DNA of 16,780 bases from Smittium mucronatum. Lineage: Eukaryota; Kickxellomycota; Harpellomycetes; Harpellales; Legeriomycetaceae. The notes under the pieces were generated by a model. That model made no database searches and was not told the origin of the DNA. It saw only the letters and a program-made list of their open reading frames with translations. A program made the position numbers and the translations under genes. Below, in pieces: positions 8,100 through 16,780 of the stretch; the first letter of the stretch is position 1, and each line of letters begins with the position of its first letter. Where the stretch lies: NCBI GenBank assembly GCA_001953115.1, contig LSSL01004380.1, forward strand, positions 1 through 16,780, given 5' to 3'.

Positions 8100-11000
8100 C
8101 TACAACTTGTTATATAGTTTATAAAAACTACTTTTTTCGTCTTTTAGTAGCTCTGAAGGAACTCCGGTCTCAATCAAAAGACCTTCATCAAAATACATCA
8201 GTTTATCGCAACTAATGACATTCTCGAGTCTATGCGCTATTATTACCACAGTACTATCACCAAGCATTCTTCCGATGGCATCTGAAAGGATGGATTCTGT
8301 GGCCAGATCGACTGATGCGGTGGCCTCATCAAGAATCAGAATCTTATTTTTTTTTAACAACACTCGAGCCAGGCATATCAATTGCTTTTGCCCTCCACTA
8401 AAATTCGTTCCGTCATTGGAAATACTCATTTCCAAACCTCCAGATCTACTGTCAACTATTTCCTTCAATGAAACCATCTCAATTACTCTCCACAGCTCTT
8501 CATCAGTATATTGTCCCATAGGATCAAGATTATACCTGAGCGTCCCTGAAAATAGATATGATTCTTGGGGTATTATTGATATCCCATTCCTCAACCGCTT
8601 TAAATCGATTGATTCTGTATCAATGCCATCAATCAAAATTCCTCCTTTTTCTGGTTCAATTAATCTAAACAGAGCAGATGCTAAAGTACTCTTTCCTGAT
8701 CCTGTTCTCCCTATTACCCCAACTCTTTCACCACCCTTTATTTGAAAGGAAATTCCTTTTAAAACTGGCGGCAAACTTGATTTGTATCTTACAAACAGGT
8801 CGTCTACTATTATTTCCCCTGTCTTTGGCCATTCAGATTCAACATCGTTTCCTGTAAATACATTTTCCATTGATCTTTTGGTTTCTGTAAATTCGCTTGG
8901 AAGATTGGAATATTCACTGACCCTCTCTATAGAAATTAGATTAGTTTCTACCGTGCAGTAGGAGTCCACTGATCTTGACAAAGAGCTTGTAAACTGCAAT
9001 GAGTACACAATTGTAAGAGCTGCTAATGCAGAATCGAGGTTCTTGAAGTATTGCAGATAGAATACTCCCAAAAGAGATGAAAACAAAACGATTAAGGTTC
9101 CAAGACTTTCGATTCGTGTTGATTGCCACAAGCCAAGCGATTTAAAAGTCAAATCAGCCGACAAATAATTATCAAGCTTGTTTTCGTTGGAATTTTTGAA
9201 CATTTCTTGCTTTCCAAAAGCTCTTATTGTCGTTATTCCAACGACGGACTCAGTAAAGTGTGCGTATATGGGCGAAAGAAGGGTCGAACTGATCCTTTTG
9301 AGTTGTCTTGAAGTGTATAAATAAAACTCTTGGACTAACAAATAAACCGAAGTAAGAGGAATGGCAAAAATTATGAATTCCGGGAACATATAGCTAATAA
9401 CGATAATTGATGATAGAGAGCTCATTATTGATGATGCCCACATAAGAAATGTACTTGGTAAAATACTGTCGATTGCCGTTTGGTCAGCGCTAAACCTGTT
9501 TAAGATCCGACCTTGTGGTGTGGAATTAAAGAATGTCATTGGAGAATTAACGATTCCTCTTAACATCAAGGAGTGGGTTATTTTGGCTGAATTTATTGAA
9601 CACACAGCTCGTAGCACATATGCGAGAATTGCAGAAAAAATAGATCCTAAAATCCCAAAAAAAGCATAGGTAAGTAGAAAACCGACGGATGAATCGACAA
9701 TGCTATGTTTAAACTTAATTTTGTCCTTGTTGCTGTCTGCCCAGTCTTTTAGAGTGAAGTTGGCAATAATTCCGCAAGCTGATGTTAAAACTAAAAGAAT
9801 TGAACACCAAAATACATTAAGCAGTCCGCAGTCACGTAAAAACGAGCCATATGTGGTCCATTTGACACTTCCAATTCCTAATTCCTCGACAGTGATTATT
9901 TTGGATGAATCTGGATTATTAGTGTCAGCAGTCAAAGGACCAGTATCAATGTTTGAAGTTAAATTTCCTGCTTTAAGATCGGTTGAGCCCAAACTGAGAT
10001 AATCTTCATTAATTCTATCCTCAGAATTTAAAAAATTCATTTCCTGCAACATGGAATGAATTTCTGGAGAATATTTATCACTAGCAGCGATCTTGCCATT
10101 TTTTAAAATTATGATTCTATCAAAATCGGAAATATATTGCATTGAATGAGTAACAACAATTCTTGTAGATTTCTTTAAAATTCCATTTGGCCCAATAACC
10201 CTGTCGAATACTCGTTTTCCAACGGATACATCAAGGGCGCTAAGAGTATCGTCAAGAAGAATTATTTCAGGCTTTGAATAGATGGCACGTGCCATGGAAA
10301 CTCTAGCCTTCTGACCTCCTGATAGATTGACACCCCTTTCACCAATCTCAGTCATATCACCAGCAGGCAATGTTGAAATATCCAATTCCAATTCACATGC
10401 CTCAATGACCAAATCATAGAATGACTTATCATAAAATTGACCAAACGTGATATTATCTCTTAGAGTGGCGTTCATTATCCATGGGGTCTGAGGGGCATAA
10501 GCAATTGAACCGTTAATTAAAATGTTTCCAGATTCTTTAATCATTTCTCCGACGATAGCGCTTACAAGAGAGGACTTACCGGATCCAATTGATCCGATTA
10601 CAGCAACACACTCTTGCTTTTTTAATTCTAATGATATTTCAAGTTTAAAATCAGTTTCAGTGTCCCAGTAAAAAACTGTTTTATCCATGACTAACGAATA
10701 ATAAGTGTTTATTAAATTCTGAGAAGGTTGGTTAGTATCAAGACTGTTGTAACTTTTTGATGACCCAACTAAAAGAGAATTCTCATCTGTAACCATTTCT
10801 TGGTTGGAATTAGTAGATTTAGATTTTTTTGAGAAATCAATATCATTTGGAATGTTTCTTTCAAACTCTGGTTCAGTTAGGAATTTCATTAATCTCTCTT
10901 GGGAATAAAATATTTCGACGAAACTAGAGAAGATCATAGGGGCATGAGTCAAGGAAAATCGTAGGTTATTCAGTAAAGTTAAAGAGACAAATATAAGCCT

Positions 11001-12918
11001 AGCATCCAAGGGACCATGAGATTTGTTGTCGAATAAGGCATAAAAACCAAGGGTGAAAAGAGACACAATGTGAGGAATGAGCCCAAAGACAAAGCTGACA
11101 ATGGACCAAATAATACCCAAGCCTTTCAGTGAATTTAACTCTTGATCCTCTCTGATTTTTGTTATTTTATCAATCATTGGAGTTTCCCAAGAAAACATTT
11201 TTATGAGTTTTATGTTTGATATTAGTTCTGAGATGTATTTAATTCGCTCATCCTTAAACTTTGTCAGGTTTCTATTGGCAGTTCTAGCTCTTTTGATTAA
11301 ATTTGAATTGAGAGGGATACTCATAGCTATGGCTATCAAACCAACGAAGGCTGAAATACCAATAGTAGTATATAGAATATAAAGGGTTAGTAAGATTTGG
11401 AAAGGAATTGACCAAATTGAATGAAAAATATCAAAAAATGATGAAACACGAGATGCATCTGAGCTCATATGATTGGTTATTTTTCCCACAGAGTTGGTCA
11501 GAAAATAATCAGATCTCAAAGATAGCGTCTTTGTGTAAACAGCAGGAATCAAAGAAGCCCGTACAGATATTGTAGTAAGGTTGGTGATATTCTTGTAGTG
11601 TTGATTCAATAATAAAAGAGAAAGGGATACCAAAAACATCGATACAGCATAAAAATAGCCATAAGAAATAGGAATAACACCATCTGAGGAATATTCAGTT
11701 AAAAATTTAATTAAAAGACCCAACAGGAGTGGTTGGGTAGAAGAAAGAAAATCTCTAATAAATTTCAGGTATCCAGAAAGAACCAAAAACTTCCAATTCA
11801 AAAATGCTAGGATTTTTAATAAGGAGCTAAAATAATAATAAAAATCAGCAAAATAAAATTTAGAAAAAAAACATTTTAAAGAATTACTTTTTTTTTGTAT
11901 TCGGATTTTCCATAACATAACTTAAAACACGTTCTGATTGAGATTTAGGATTGATATAAACAGGCAATTTGATTGAATCAGAAATGCTTAACTGAGTCTT
12001 TCGACCCAAACTGACAATCGGGTTCATAAAATTAAAAAAGACATATGAAGAAAATGATATGTCAGAGTACTTGAGGTCATTATTGACGTTGGAATCGAAC
12101 TGATTGGGCATGAAGTCTATATTTGGATTGAAAGACAAATAGTATATAAAACTAGTGGATACAAAAAATACCAAGGAGTATCTTATGATAAGGAAAACGT
12201 CGTATAATATTCCGAAATTGTCGTTAGAAAAAATTCGAGTTTTGAAGTTGGAAACCGAAATTATTAAAAATCCAGCATAAAGTAAAGGTAAGAGCAGAAT
12301 ATTTGAGGACAATAATCTGTTACTCAAAATTAAGCTGAAGAATAATGAGACAAATAATATGGATAGAATTTGAGAAAGCCAAAATATGTTGAAAGAGTAG
12401 GGGAAAAATAACAAATTGTGGGAGCAAAGTAAAGCAATTGATATTCCTATTGAACACAGTAAAATCTATTTTTTAAAAAATAAAAATAAAAATTTAGAAG
12501 AACAACAGGGAATAGAGAAATAAAGAGAGAAAATTAAAGATTACCTGTTGGAAAATATAGTATTTAGGGATTTGAAAATTTCTGGAATTTCGTGTGAATA
12601 AGGCTGAAGTGGTGAACAAAGTTAGAACAAAAAGAACAAAAGCATCAAGAGCTCTAAAAAAAAATTAAAAGAAAATTCTTTTTTAGAATTTTTAGAATTT
12701 AATGTAAGTAATAGAATAACTTACCCATATGAGAAACAAGGAGTTAGAAATCCGTAACGTATGTCGGACCAAGGGCCCTAAACAAAAGAACGAATGTATA
12801 GGTTTTAATCAGTGTCAATAGGTAGAATAGATTAAAAATAAAAGAACGAAGCTTATTTGAAGGAAAGGAAGAAACTCACCCAGCCCTCGGGATCGGGACA
12901 AAAATGGTTATCAAACAT
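8100..12918 (-). CDS. Full-length ABCC/MRP-type ABC transporter, five exons
   Basis: Model: exons 12880-12918, 12725-12777, 12545-12653, 11888-12465 and 8100-11826, giving 1501 aa, the usual size of long ABCC proteins (MRP1/Ycf1 class). Residues 1-31 carry the conserved GWGPWS and LTPCF N-terminal motifs. Five hydrophobic segments (TMD0) end near residue 185, followed by an L0 linker with FMNPIVSLGRK. TMD1 spans about 261-570 and contains KMFSWE. NBD1 has Walker A GSIGSGKS (K677), Q706, LSGGQ (761-765), Walker B ending LLDD (D786 where catalytic Glu is usual, typical of ABCC) and H820. A short linker leads to TMD2 (about 920-1210, NRFSAD). NBD2 has GRTGSGKS (K1305), Q1347, FSGGQ (1402-1406), LILDE with catalytic E1427 and H1458. 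Family knowledge predicts ATP-driven export or vacuolar sequestration of conjugates, drugs or metals. The substrate is unknown. The ATG at 12918 is the only in-frame start after an upstream TGA (12937-12939). The stop is TAG. All joins preserve frame. Confidence 0.9.
11827..11887 (-). other. Intron 4 of the ABCC transporter (61 nt)
   Basis: The donor is GTAATT directly after a run of nine A, and the acceptor is TATTTTAG. A GCTGAT branch-like motif lies about 20 nt before the acceptor. Removal joins AA|C to make Asn260 and places the conserved SLLKIL segment after the linker. Without splicing the upstream frame ends at once in AAG TAA. This junction explains why the gene otherwise appears as two overlapping frames. 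Confidence 0.85.
12466..12544 (-). other. Intron 3 of the ABCC transporter (79 nt)
   Basis: The donor is CAG|GTAATC and the acceptor AAAAAATAG, in phase 0 between Gln67 and Ile68. The interior is pyrimidine-rich on the transcript strand (TTTTCTCTCTTTATTTCTC). The downstream frame has a TAG exactly at the acceptor, so the exon cannot extend further upstream. An alternative acceptor, TTCAATAG, lies 18 nt further into the exon and would delete six residues in frame. Confidence 0.75.
12654..12724 (-). other. Intron 2 of the ABCC transporter (71 nt)
   Basis: The donor matches GTAAGT perfectly and the acceptor is a run of T followed by AG. The intron splits the codon of Gly31 (GG|A). It separates the conserved LTPCF motif in exon 2 from the first transmembrane segment in exon 3. 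The other two reading frames of exon 3 hit a stop or lose hydrophobicity, which supports the phase. Confidence 0.8.
12778..12879 (-). other. Intron 1 of the ABCC transporter (102 nt)
   Basis: The donor is TGG|GTGAGT and the acceptor TTTTGTTTAG, in phase 0. The length is a multiple of three but the retained intron contains an in-frame TAA, so it cannot be coding. Joining the 39-nt first exon to the 53-nt second exon recreates the GW-GPWS motif found at the N-terminus of many long ABCC proteins, which is strong support for the splice. Confidence 0.85.
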
Positions 12919-12965
12919 ATCGAAAGTCTTTATTTTTCAAAGCTTTCAAACTGCAGGATTTTTAT

Positions 12966-12973
12966 CTTTTATA
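12966..12973 (-). promoter_or_regulatory. Candidate TATA box for the ABCC gene
   Basis: TATAAAAG on the minus strand is a perfect TATA consensus 48 bp upstream of the ATG at 12918. If used, the 5' leader would be very short (around 20 nt). It is the best-placed TATA element in the upstream region. Confidence 0.4.
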
Positions 12974-14390
12974 CAAATCAAAAATTTCATTCTGAATCAA
13001 AATTTATTTATTATGATCATTGATGCCAAATTAGGTTGTTTCTGGTTTCCTTAAATAATACATTAATCTTCGGAACCAGAATATTTAGTTACTATTGGCT
13101 ATAAAATAGTCACACTTATCTGGAAATCTTTAAAATAACCAAACAAATTTATTGCGTATATATTGACACTTTTTTAGAATTTTATTGGCTGCTATTTCTA
13201 TATTTACTAGGCTGCTAGCACAATAAGTTGGAGTATTTTAATAATGTAAAATTTTACCCAATAAAAGAGTTAAATAAAAATGCGTTTAATTTTATCATTT
13301 AGGCTGAAGCTAGTAATAATTCATTTGTAAAATGACATGCGCTAATGGTACCAAATAAGCTTATGTTTCAAATTAAACGTAATATCCAAAAAAAGTCAAA
13401 TTTTATCAAATGCAGGTATAATTGAAATAAAAAGACAAAAGTCTATATCCGATTATTACTCAAAAAATAAAGATTGAAAAATTAATGGTGTAAATGATAA
13501 AAATACTATATGCTGATCGACTTTTCTATTTCACACCAAATTGGTACCAATAGAGATTTTGTCGAATATACCCAGCTATTATTATTTAGGACATCTAAAA
13601 AAAGCTTCATAAATATTTATTCGATAACTAGTAAGTGAAAAATAAATTCAACCAAAATTTTGGTTAAAAAGTTACAAATTGGCTTATTGGAAAACACATA
13701 TCCGAATCTGTGCATTATTAAAATATAGCCTTAGTGCAAAATTTATAAAAGTTAATGTGTCTAAATGTGGAGCTTTATTCGAATATATATTTATGTATTT
13801 AATAAAAATGATACAAATAATATCCGTCTTATATATCGAAATAGGGGAAGATTTAAAAAAAAACTGAAATATTTCTTAAAATAACTTCTTATACCCTTTT
13901 AAACCAATCTTATTAATTAATTTTCTGATAACCATATCCGTACACTTTTGTATTTAAAATAAAAATAAATACATTCAACAAAAAAAAAAAATTCCCTCAT
14001 AGATAAAAAATGAATTTTTTAATTATATTTAATAGTTTATTAAAATTTACTTATGTGTTAAATGGTCGATGAAATTGATCACTTTATTTTTTTTTGTTTC
14101 AAGATCATAAAAACTAACAAATTAAAATTCACTTTACTAATATCAAAAGTATTTTTAAATAACACCATTTTTTAAAAAAAGCAATGTAATGTTATTTTAA
14201 TGAGTTTCAGTGATTAAAAAAAATAAGAAAAAAATATTCTGCATGTTTCAAGTATTTTATATACATTGCCTAAAAAATTTAATGAAAAAATTTTCTCAAT
14301 CTTTCAAAAAATAATTCAGTTAATATAAATTTAATTATCTGAAAAAATGGGAATAGTCTTGGTATTTTTCATCAAAATTTAAAAATTAAT
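12974..14390. other. Intergenic spacer between the transporter and the transposase relic
   Basis: Apart from the CCAAT motifs, I see only AT-rich sequence with short uninformative frames. A 62-codon TTG-initiated frame at 13679-13867 has no recognisable domain. I found no terminal inverted repeat here that pairs with sequence beyond the transposase relic. Confidence 0.5.
13094..13188 (-). promoter_or_regulatory. Two CCAAT motifs upstream of the ABCC gene
   Basis: On the minus strand AGCCAATA occurs twice, with the CCAAT cores at 13094-13098 and 13184-13188, about 176 and 266 bp upstream of the start codon and 90 bp apart. The context fits the NF-Y/Hap complex consensus (RRCCAAT). Being identical over eight bases and both oriented toward the gene makes them more convincing than single matches. 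Function is inferred only. Confidence 0.35.
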
Positions 14391-15546
14391 ATGAGAGAAA
14401 GTATTGTCAAGGTATTGAAAAACACAAAGCTGCTACTGAGAATTATGAAAAAGAGGCAGTTTTGTCCAATTTATTCCTTAAGTTATAACAGTGATTCTGG
14501 TACTTATGAATCTAAGATATACAACGGAATTTCACAGATCCCTGAATCAATTTATTTTATGAAGAGATTTAAAATATACGAGTTCGATGAAATTTGTATG
14601 ACATACAAGGTTTATTTGTTAAAATCTGAAAAGTGGAGAGGGAAAAAAAATTCAAATTTTGCCCCAAAAGATAATCTTCTTATACTTTTAACATATCTCA
14701 GACAATATTTTAAATAAGAAAAAACCGGAAAAGATTTTGGAGCTTCAACTCCTTTGATCTTCACTACTATTAATTCCACAGCAGTTGTAATCAAAAATGC
14801 CTTACTGAAAATATATTTATCACCGATAAAAAAAAATGAAAAAATTTCCCAATCAAATGTATTGAAAAACAATTTTGACGTGACATATATTATTGATTGC
14901 ATGTTATTCTATATAAATAGATCTTGTGGCTCATTTTCTGATTCAAAGTTTTTTTACTCAAGAAAACACCACAGATACTGTGTTAAAAGGGAGATAGCCG
15001 CAACTCTGGATGGTAGATGCGCGTTTGTTAGCCCTGAGATTGAAGAGCTTATAAATTAGAGGACCGTGTGAAATAAGATGGAGTAAAAATAACGTGGGTT
15101 ATATAAAAAAAATCGGCAACTAAAAAATCAAGGATACTGGTAATTATAAAGAATGGTCAATTATGGCCGACAAGGGGTATTTTGGGCTAGATAAAAAATT
15201 TAGGACTAAAACTCCTAAGAAATTCAACCGAAATAATTCTTTAAGAGCACCTAATTCAGATAGAAGTGCTCATGATCCACCTTAAATCACACAAGAGTCC
15301 TCTACATGTAGCATTAGCACTCAGCAGCAAATTGATACTAATGAAAGGAAAAAAATTAAAAACTTTTTTGGGATACTGAATGGATTATTTAAACCTACTA
15401 GAGACGTTTATGGAGGCTCAATAGAGAATATTGATACTTTGACTGAAATTTTTTTATCATTTACAGAATTTCAAATATCAAAGTATCCATTGAGACTAGA
15501 AGACTTGAATCTTTACGATTTAGTAAGAAAAAAGAACAATAATTGA
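14391..15546 (+). pseudogene. Degenerate DDE transposase (DDE_Tnp_4 / PIF-Harbinger-like)
   Basis: Read as one broken gene of roughly 385 codons, this segment keeps the family order. An N-terminal part contains DNLLILLTYLRQYF and STPLIF..INST. The first catalytic Asp lies in YIID (14895-14897), followed by the GSFSDSKFFYSRKHHRYCVK block and LDG. The second Asp lies in MADKGYFG (15169-15171). Then come NFFGILNGLFK and the end motif PLRLED (15487-15504). Damage: in-frame TAA at 14715, 15121 and 15283, and a frameshift at about 15052-15057. At the expected third catalytic acid, just before NFFG, the codon is AAA (Lys, 15358-15360) instead of Glu. The final stop is TGA at 15544-15546. The gene served cut-and-paste DNA transposition but must now be inactive. 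Neighbouring genes end with ordinary stops, so stop reassignment is not the explanation. The exact superfamily is uncertain. Confidence 0.8.
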
Positions 15547-15861
15547 TTAGAAAAAGACGGGATAAAAGGGAAAACCCCACAAAGAATAGAATATATTTAG
15601 AAATTTCAGAGAGAATAAAAATTTGTTGAATTTTTTAGCTTTTACAGCAAAGAAAAATTTACGAAAAATGGTTTTGACAAAAGATGTGCTTCTTCGAAGC
15701 CTGATTTTAGCGGCTCGAAATTATATGATTAAACATATTTCACTTTATGCACTTTGTTTATTATTTATTCATAGCTATATACTTATCGAAGAATAAAGTT
15801 TGATTAAAAATATAATGGAACATATATAACAGCCAATAAAATTATGAGGGTCTCATTTTTT

Positions 15862-16077
15862 TCATATAAAAGCTTGAATAATAAATTTTTTTATCAAATC
15901 TCTTTCTTCCTTAAACATTTTTTTAAAAAAATATGGAAAGGCTTTATAATTCGGCCCTGAACGAATCAAATAGTCTAATATTAAGGTAAAAATAATTAAA
16001 GGTATTTCATTGAATAATTTGGTACATGCAAATTTAATTAAAATTAAAAAATAGGAGGTTAATCTATTACCAATCAC
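15862..16077 (-). other. Weak open frame, possible exon or fragment
   Basis: The 71-codon frame has no ATG at its beginning (the codon at 16077 is GTG, and the frame stays open only to a TAG at 16108-16110). Its middle and end (for example LILDYLIRSGPN and KEERDLIKKFI) look like an amphipathic helical protein, but I cannot assign a family. It could be an exon of a gene entering from the right, or chance in AT-rich DNA. Confidence 0.12.
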
Positions 16078-16136
16078 CTTATGATTTTTTTTATTATAAT
16101 GAAGCTTCTAATTTCTGTTTTTAGGTGTCAGGACTA

Positions 16137-16450
16137 TTGGCCTATTTCCATTTGAAGTACTGAGAATTTGACATACTATTTTCACCACCTTAAAATTTCA
16201 CCTACTGCCCAAACGGTCTACTTTATATTTTGACTATCGCCTAATTAACCTACCTACAATTTTATAAATAGCTAAATTGACCTATTCGTACATAAATCTA
16301 CAGCACAATTGGTTTACTTAAAAATTGACTTCCTATTTTATCTTATGTTTAATTTAACCTATTAATATAATTGCTTCCAATACGAGCTCATAAAGTAAAT
16401 TAACCTCCAGAAATCAAAACTTTAGGAAAAAGTATTAACTTTTGATGGTT
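16137..16450. repeat. Very degenerate tandem array with a unit near 16 bp
   Basis: A motif close to TTGACCTAYT recurs at about 16137, 16168, 16197, 16230, 16245, 16277, 16309, 16325, 16354, 16400 and 16435. The intervals are about 15-16 bases or twice to three times that. Examples are TTGGCCTATT, TTCACCTACT, TTAACCTACC, TTGACCTATT, TTGACTTCCTATT and TTAACCTATT. It looks like an old minisatellite whose units have diverged. No frame is open through it. Confidence 0.5.
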
Positions 16451-16780
16451 TTAGTCACTAATAAACACATTTTAAATTCTACGAATTTACCTGAATATCG
16501 CATAATAAGTTGATATAAACATACAAAGATGGCATTTATAAATGGTTAAAGTGGTACTTTAAAAATTTTTTATCATCCACCCTTATTTGTTTAAAGACTA
16601 TGTCTAAGTTAAAGTTATGTTTTAAAAACTCTATATGATTAAATATATCACGGGAATAAAAGATATAGATATTTCTTTAAATCTTTATAATATTTGGAGC
16701 ATACACTATTACTCCAAAATAATTGAGCAGGTGATAAATAAACTAATTATATAAGCTCAAGTGATCAGAAAAAGTATTTA

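Larger units (their letters stand above)
15547..16780. other. Non-coding 3' part of the window
   Basis: Beyond the transposase relic the sequence is AT-rich with short frames. The relic's reading frame is closed again at 15598 and 15616, so nothing continues the protein. It contains a weak minus-strand frame (15862-16077) and a degenerate tandem array (16137-16450), listed separately. No terminal inverted repeat of the transposon could be identified by eye. Confidence 0.5.

Noticed and set aside
8215..8745. 176-codon plus-strand frame
   Set aside because: It lies antisense to the conserved second nucleotide-binding domain and has no family character. It is a shadow frame, as are 9123-9311 and 9700-10002.
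11884..11918. Apparent frameshift splitting the ABC transporter into two overlapping genes
   Set aside because: A 61-nt intron with GTAATT donor and TTTTAG acceptor restores the frame and the conserved linker, so no mutation is needed.
14612..14902. 96-codon minus-strand frame
   Set aside because: It is the complement of the transposase relic, which explains its openness.
14391..15546. Reading through the in-frame TAA codons as evidence for a variant genetic code
   Set aside because: The two intact genes end normally with TGA and TAG and have no internal stops. The region also has a frameshift and a lost catalytic residue, so decay explains it.
15722..16648. TATATGATTAAA(C/T)ATAT at 15722-15738 and 16632-16648 as possible duplicated ends of an inserted element
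   Set aside because: It is AT-only apart from one G and has no inverted counterpart. The positions do not bracket the transposase relic.

Overview
The window looks like nuclear DNA from a very AT-rich eukaryote with compact genes. The long spacers are dominated by homopolymer A/T runs, while the coding exons are visibly richer in G and C. The ABC transporter gene has four short spliceosomal introns (61-102 nt) with GTRAGT/GTAAT donors and TAG acceptors. Its architecture, an intron-poor trypsin-like gene and a eukaryotic DDE transposase relic together suggest an early-diverging fungus, for example an AT-rich insect-associated lineage of Zoopagomycota. That placement is inference. Nothing read here proves the taxon.

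Layout. Bases 1-3233 are a gene desert of low-complexity AT sequence. Bases 3234-4139 (minus) encode a secreted trypsin-fold protein of 301 aa that has lost two of the three catalytic residues, with a TATA box just upstream. Bases 4140-8099 are mostly non-coding. They hold two weak small ORFs and, at about 6640-7480, an unusual patch of higher-GC non-coding DNA that contains a clear imperfect inverted repeat. Bases 8100-12918 (minus) hold a complete five-exon gene for a full-length ABCC/MRP-type ABC transporter (1501 aa by my splice model), with TATA and two CCAAT motifs upstream and a striking G/C run just past the stop codon. Bases 14391-15546 (plus) are the wreck of a DDE (DDE_Tnp_4 / PIF-Harbinger-like) transposase with three internal stops, one frameshift and loss of the third catalytic acid. 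Bases 15547-16780 are non-coding apart from one weak ORF, and contain a very degenerate tandem array with a unit of about 16 bp.

The genes do not form an operon or an obvious pathway. The two intact genes are independent minus-strand units, one secreted and one membrane transporter. The points of most interest are the catalytically dead protease homologue, the splice model that unites two separate reading frames into one transporter, the dead transposon, the inverted-repeat/GC island and the degenerate minisatellite. I found no RNA gene I can name, no CRISPR array, and no new multi-gene system.
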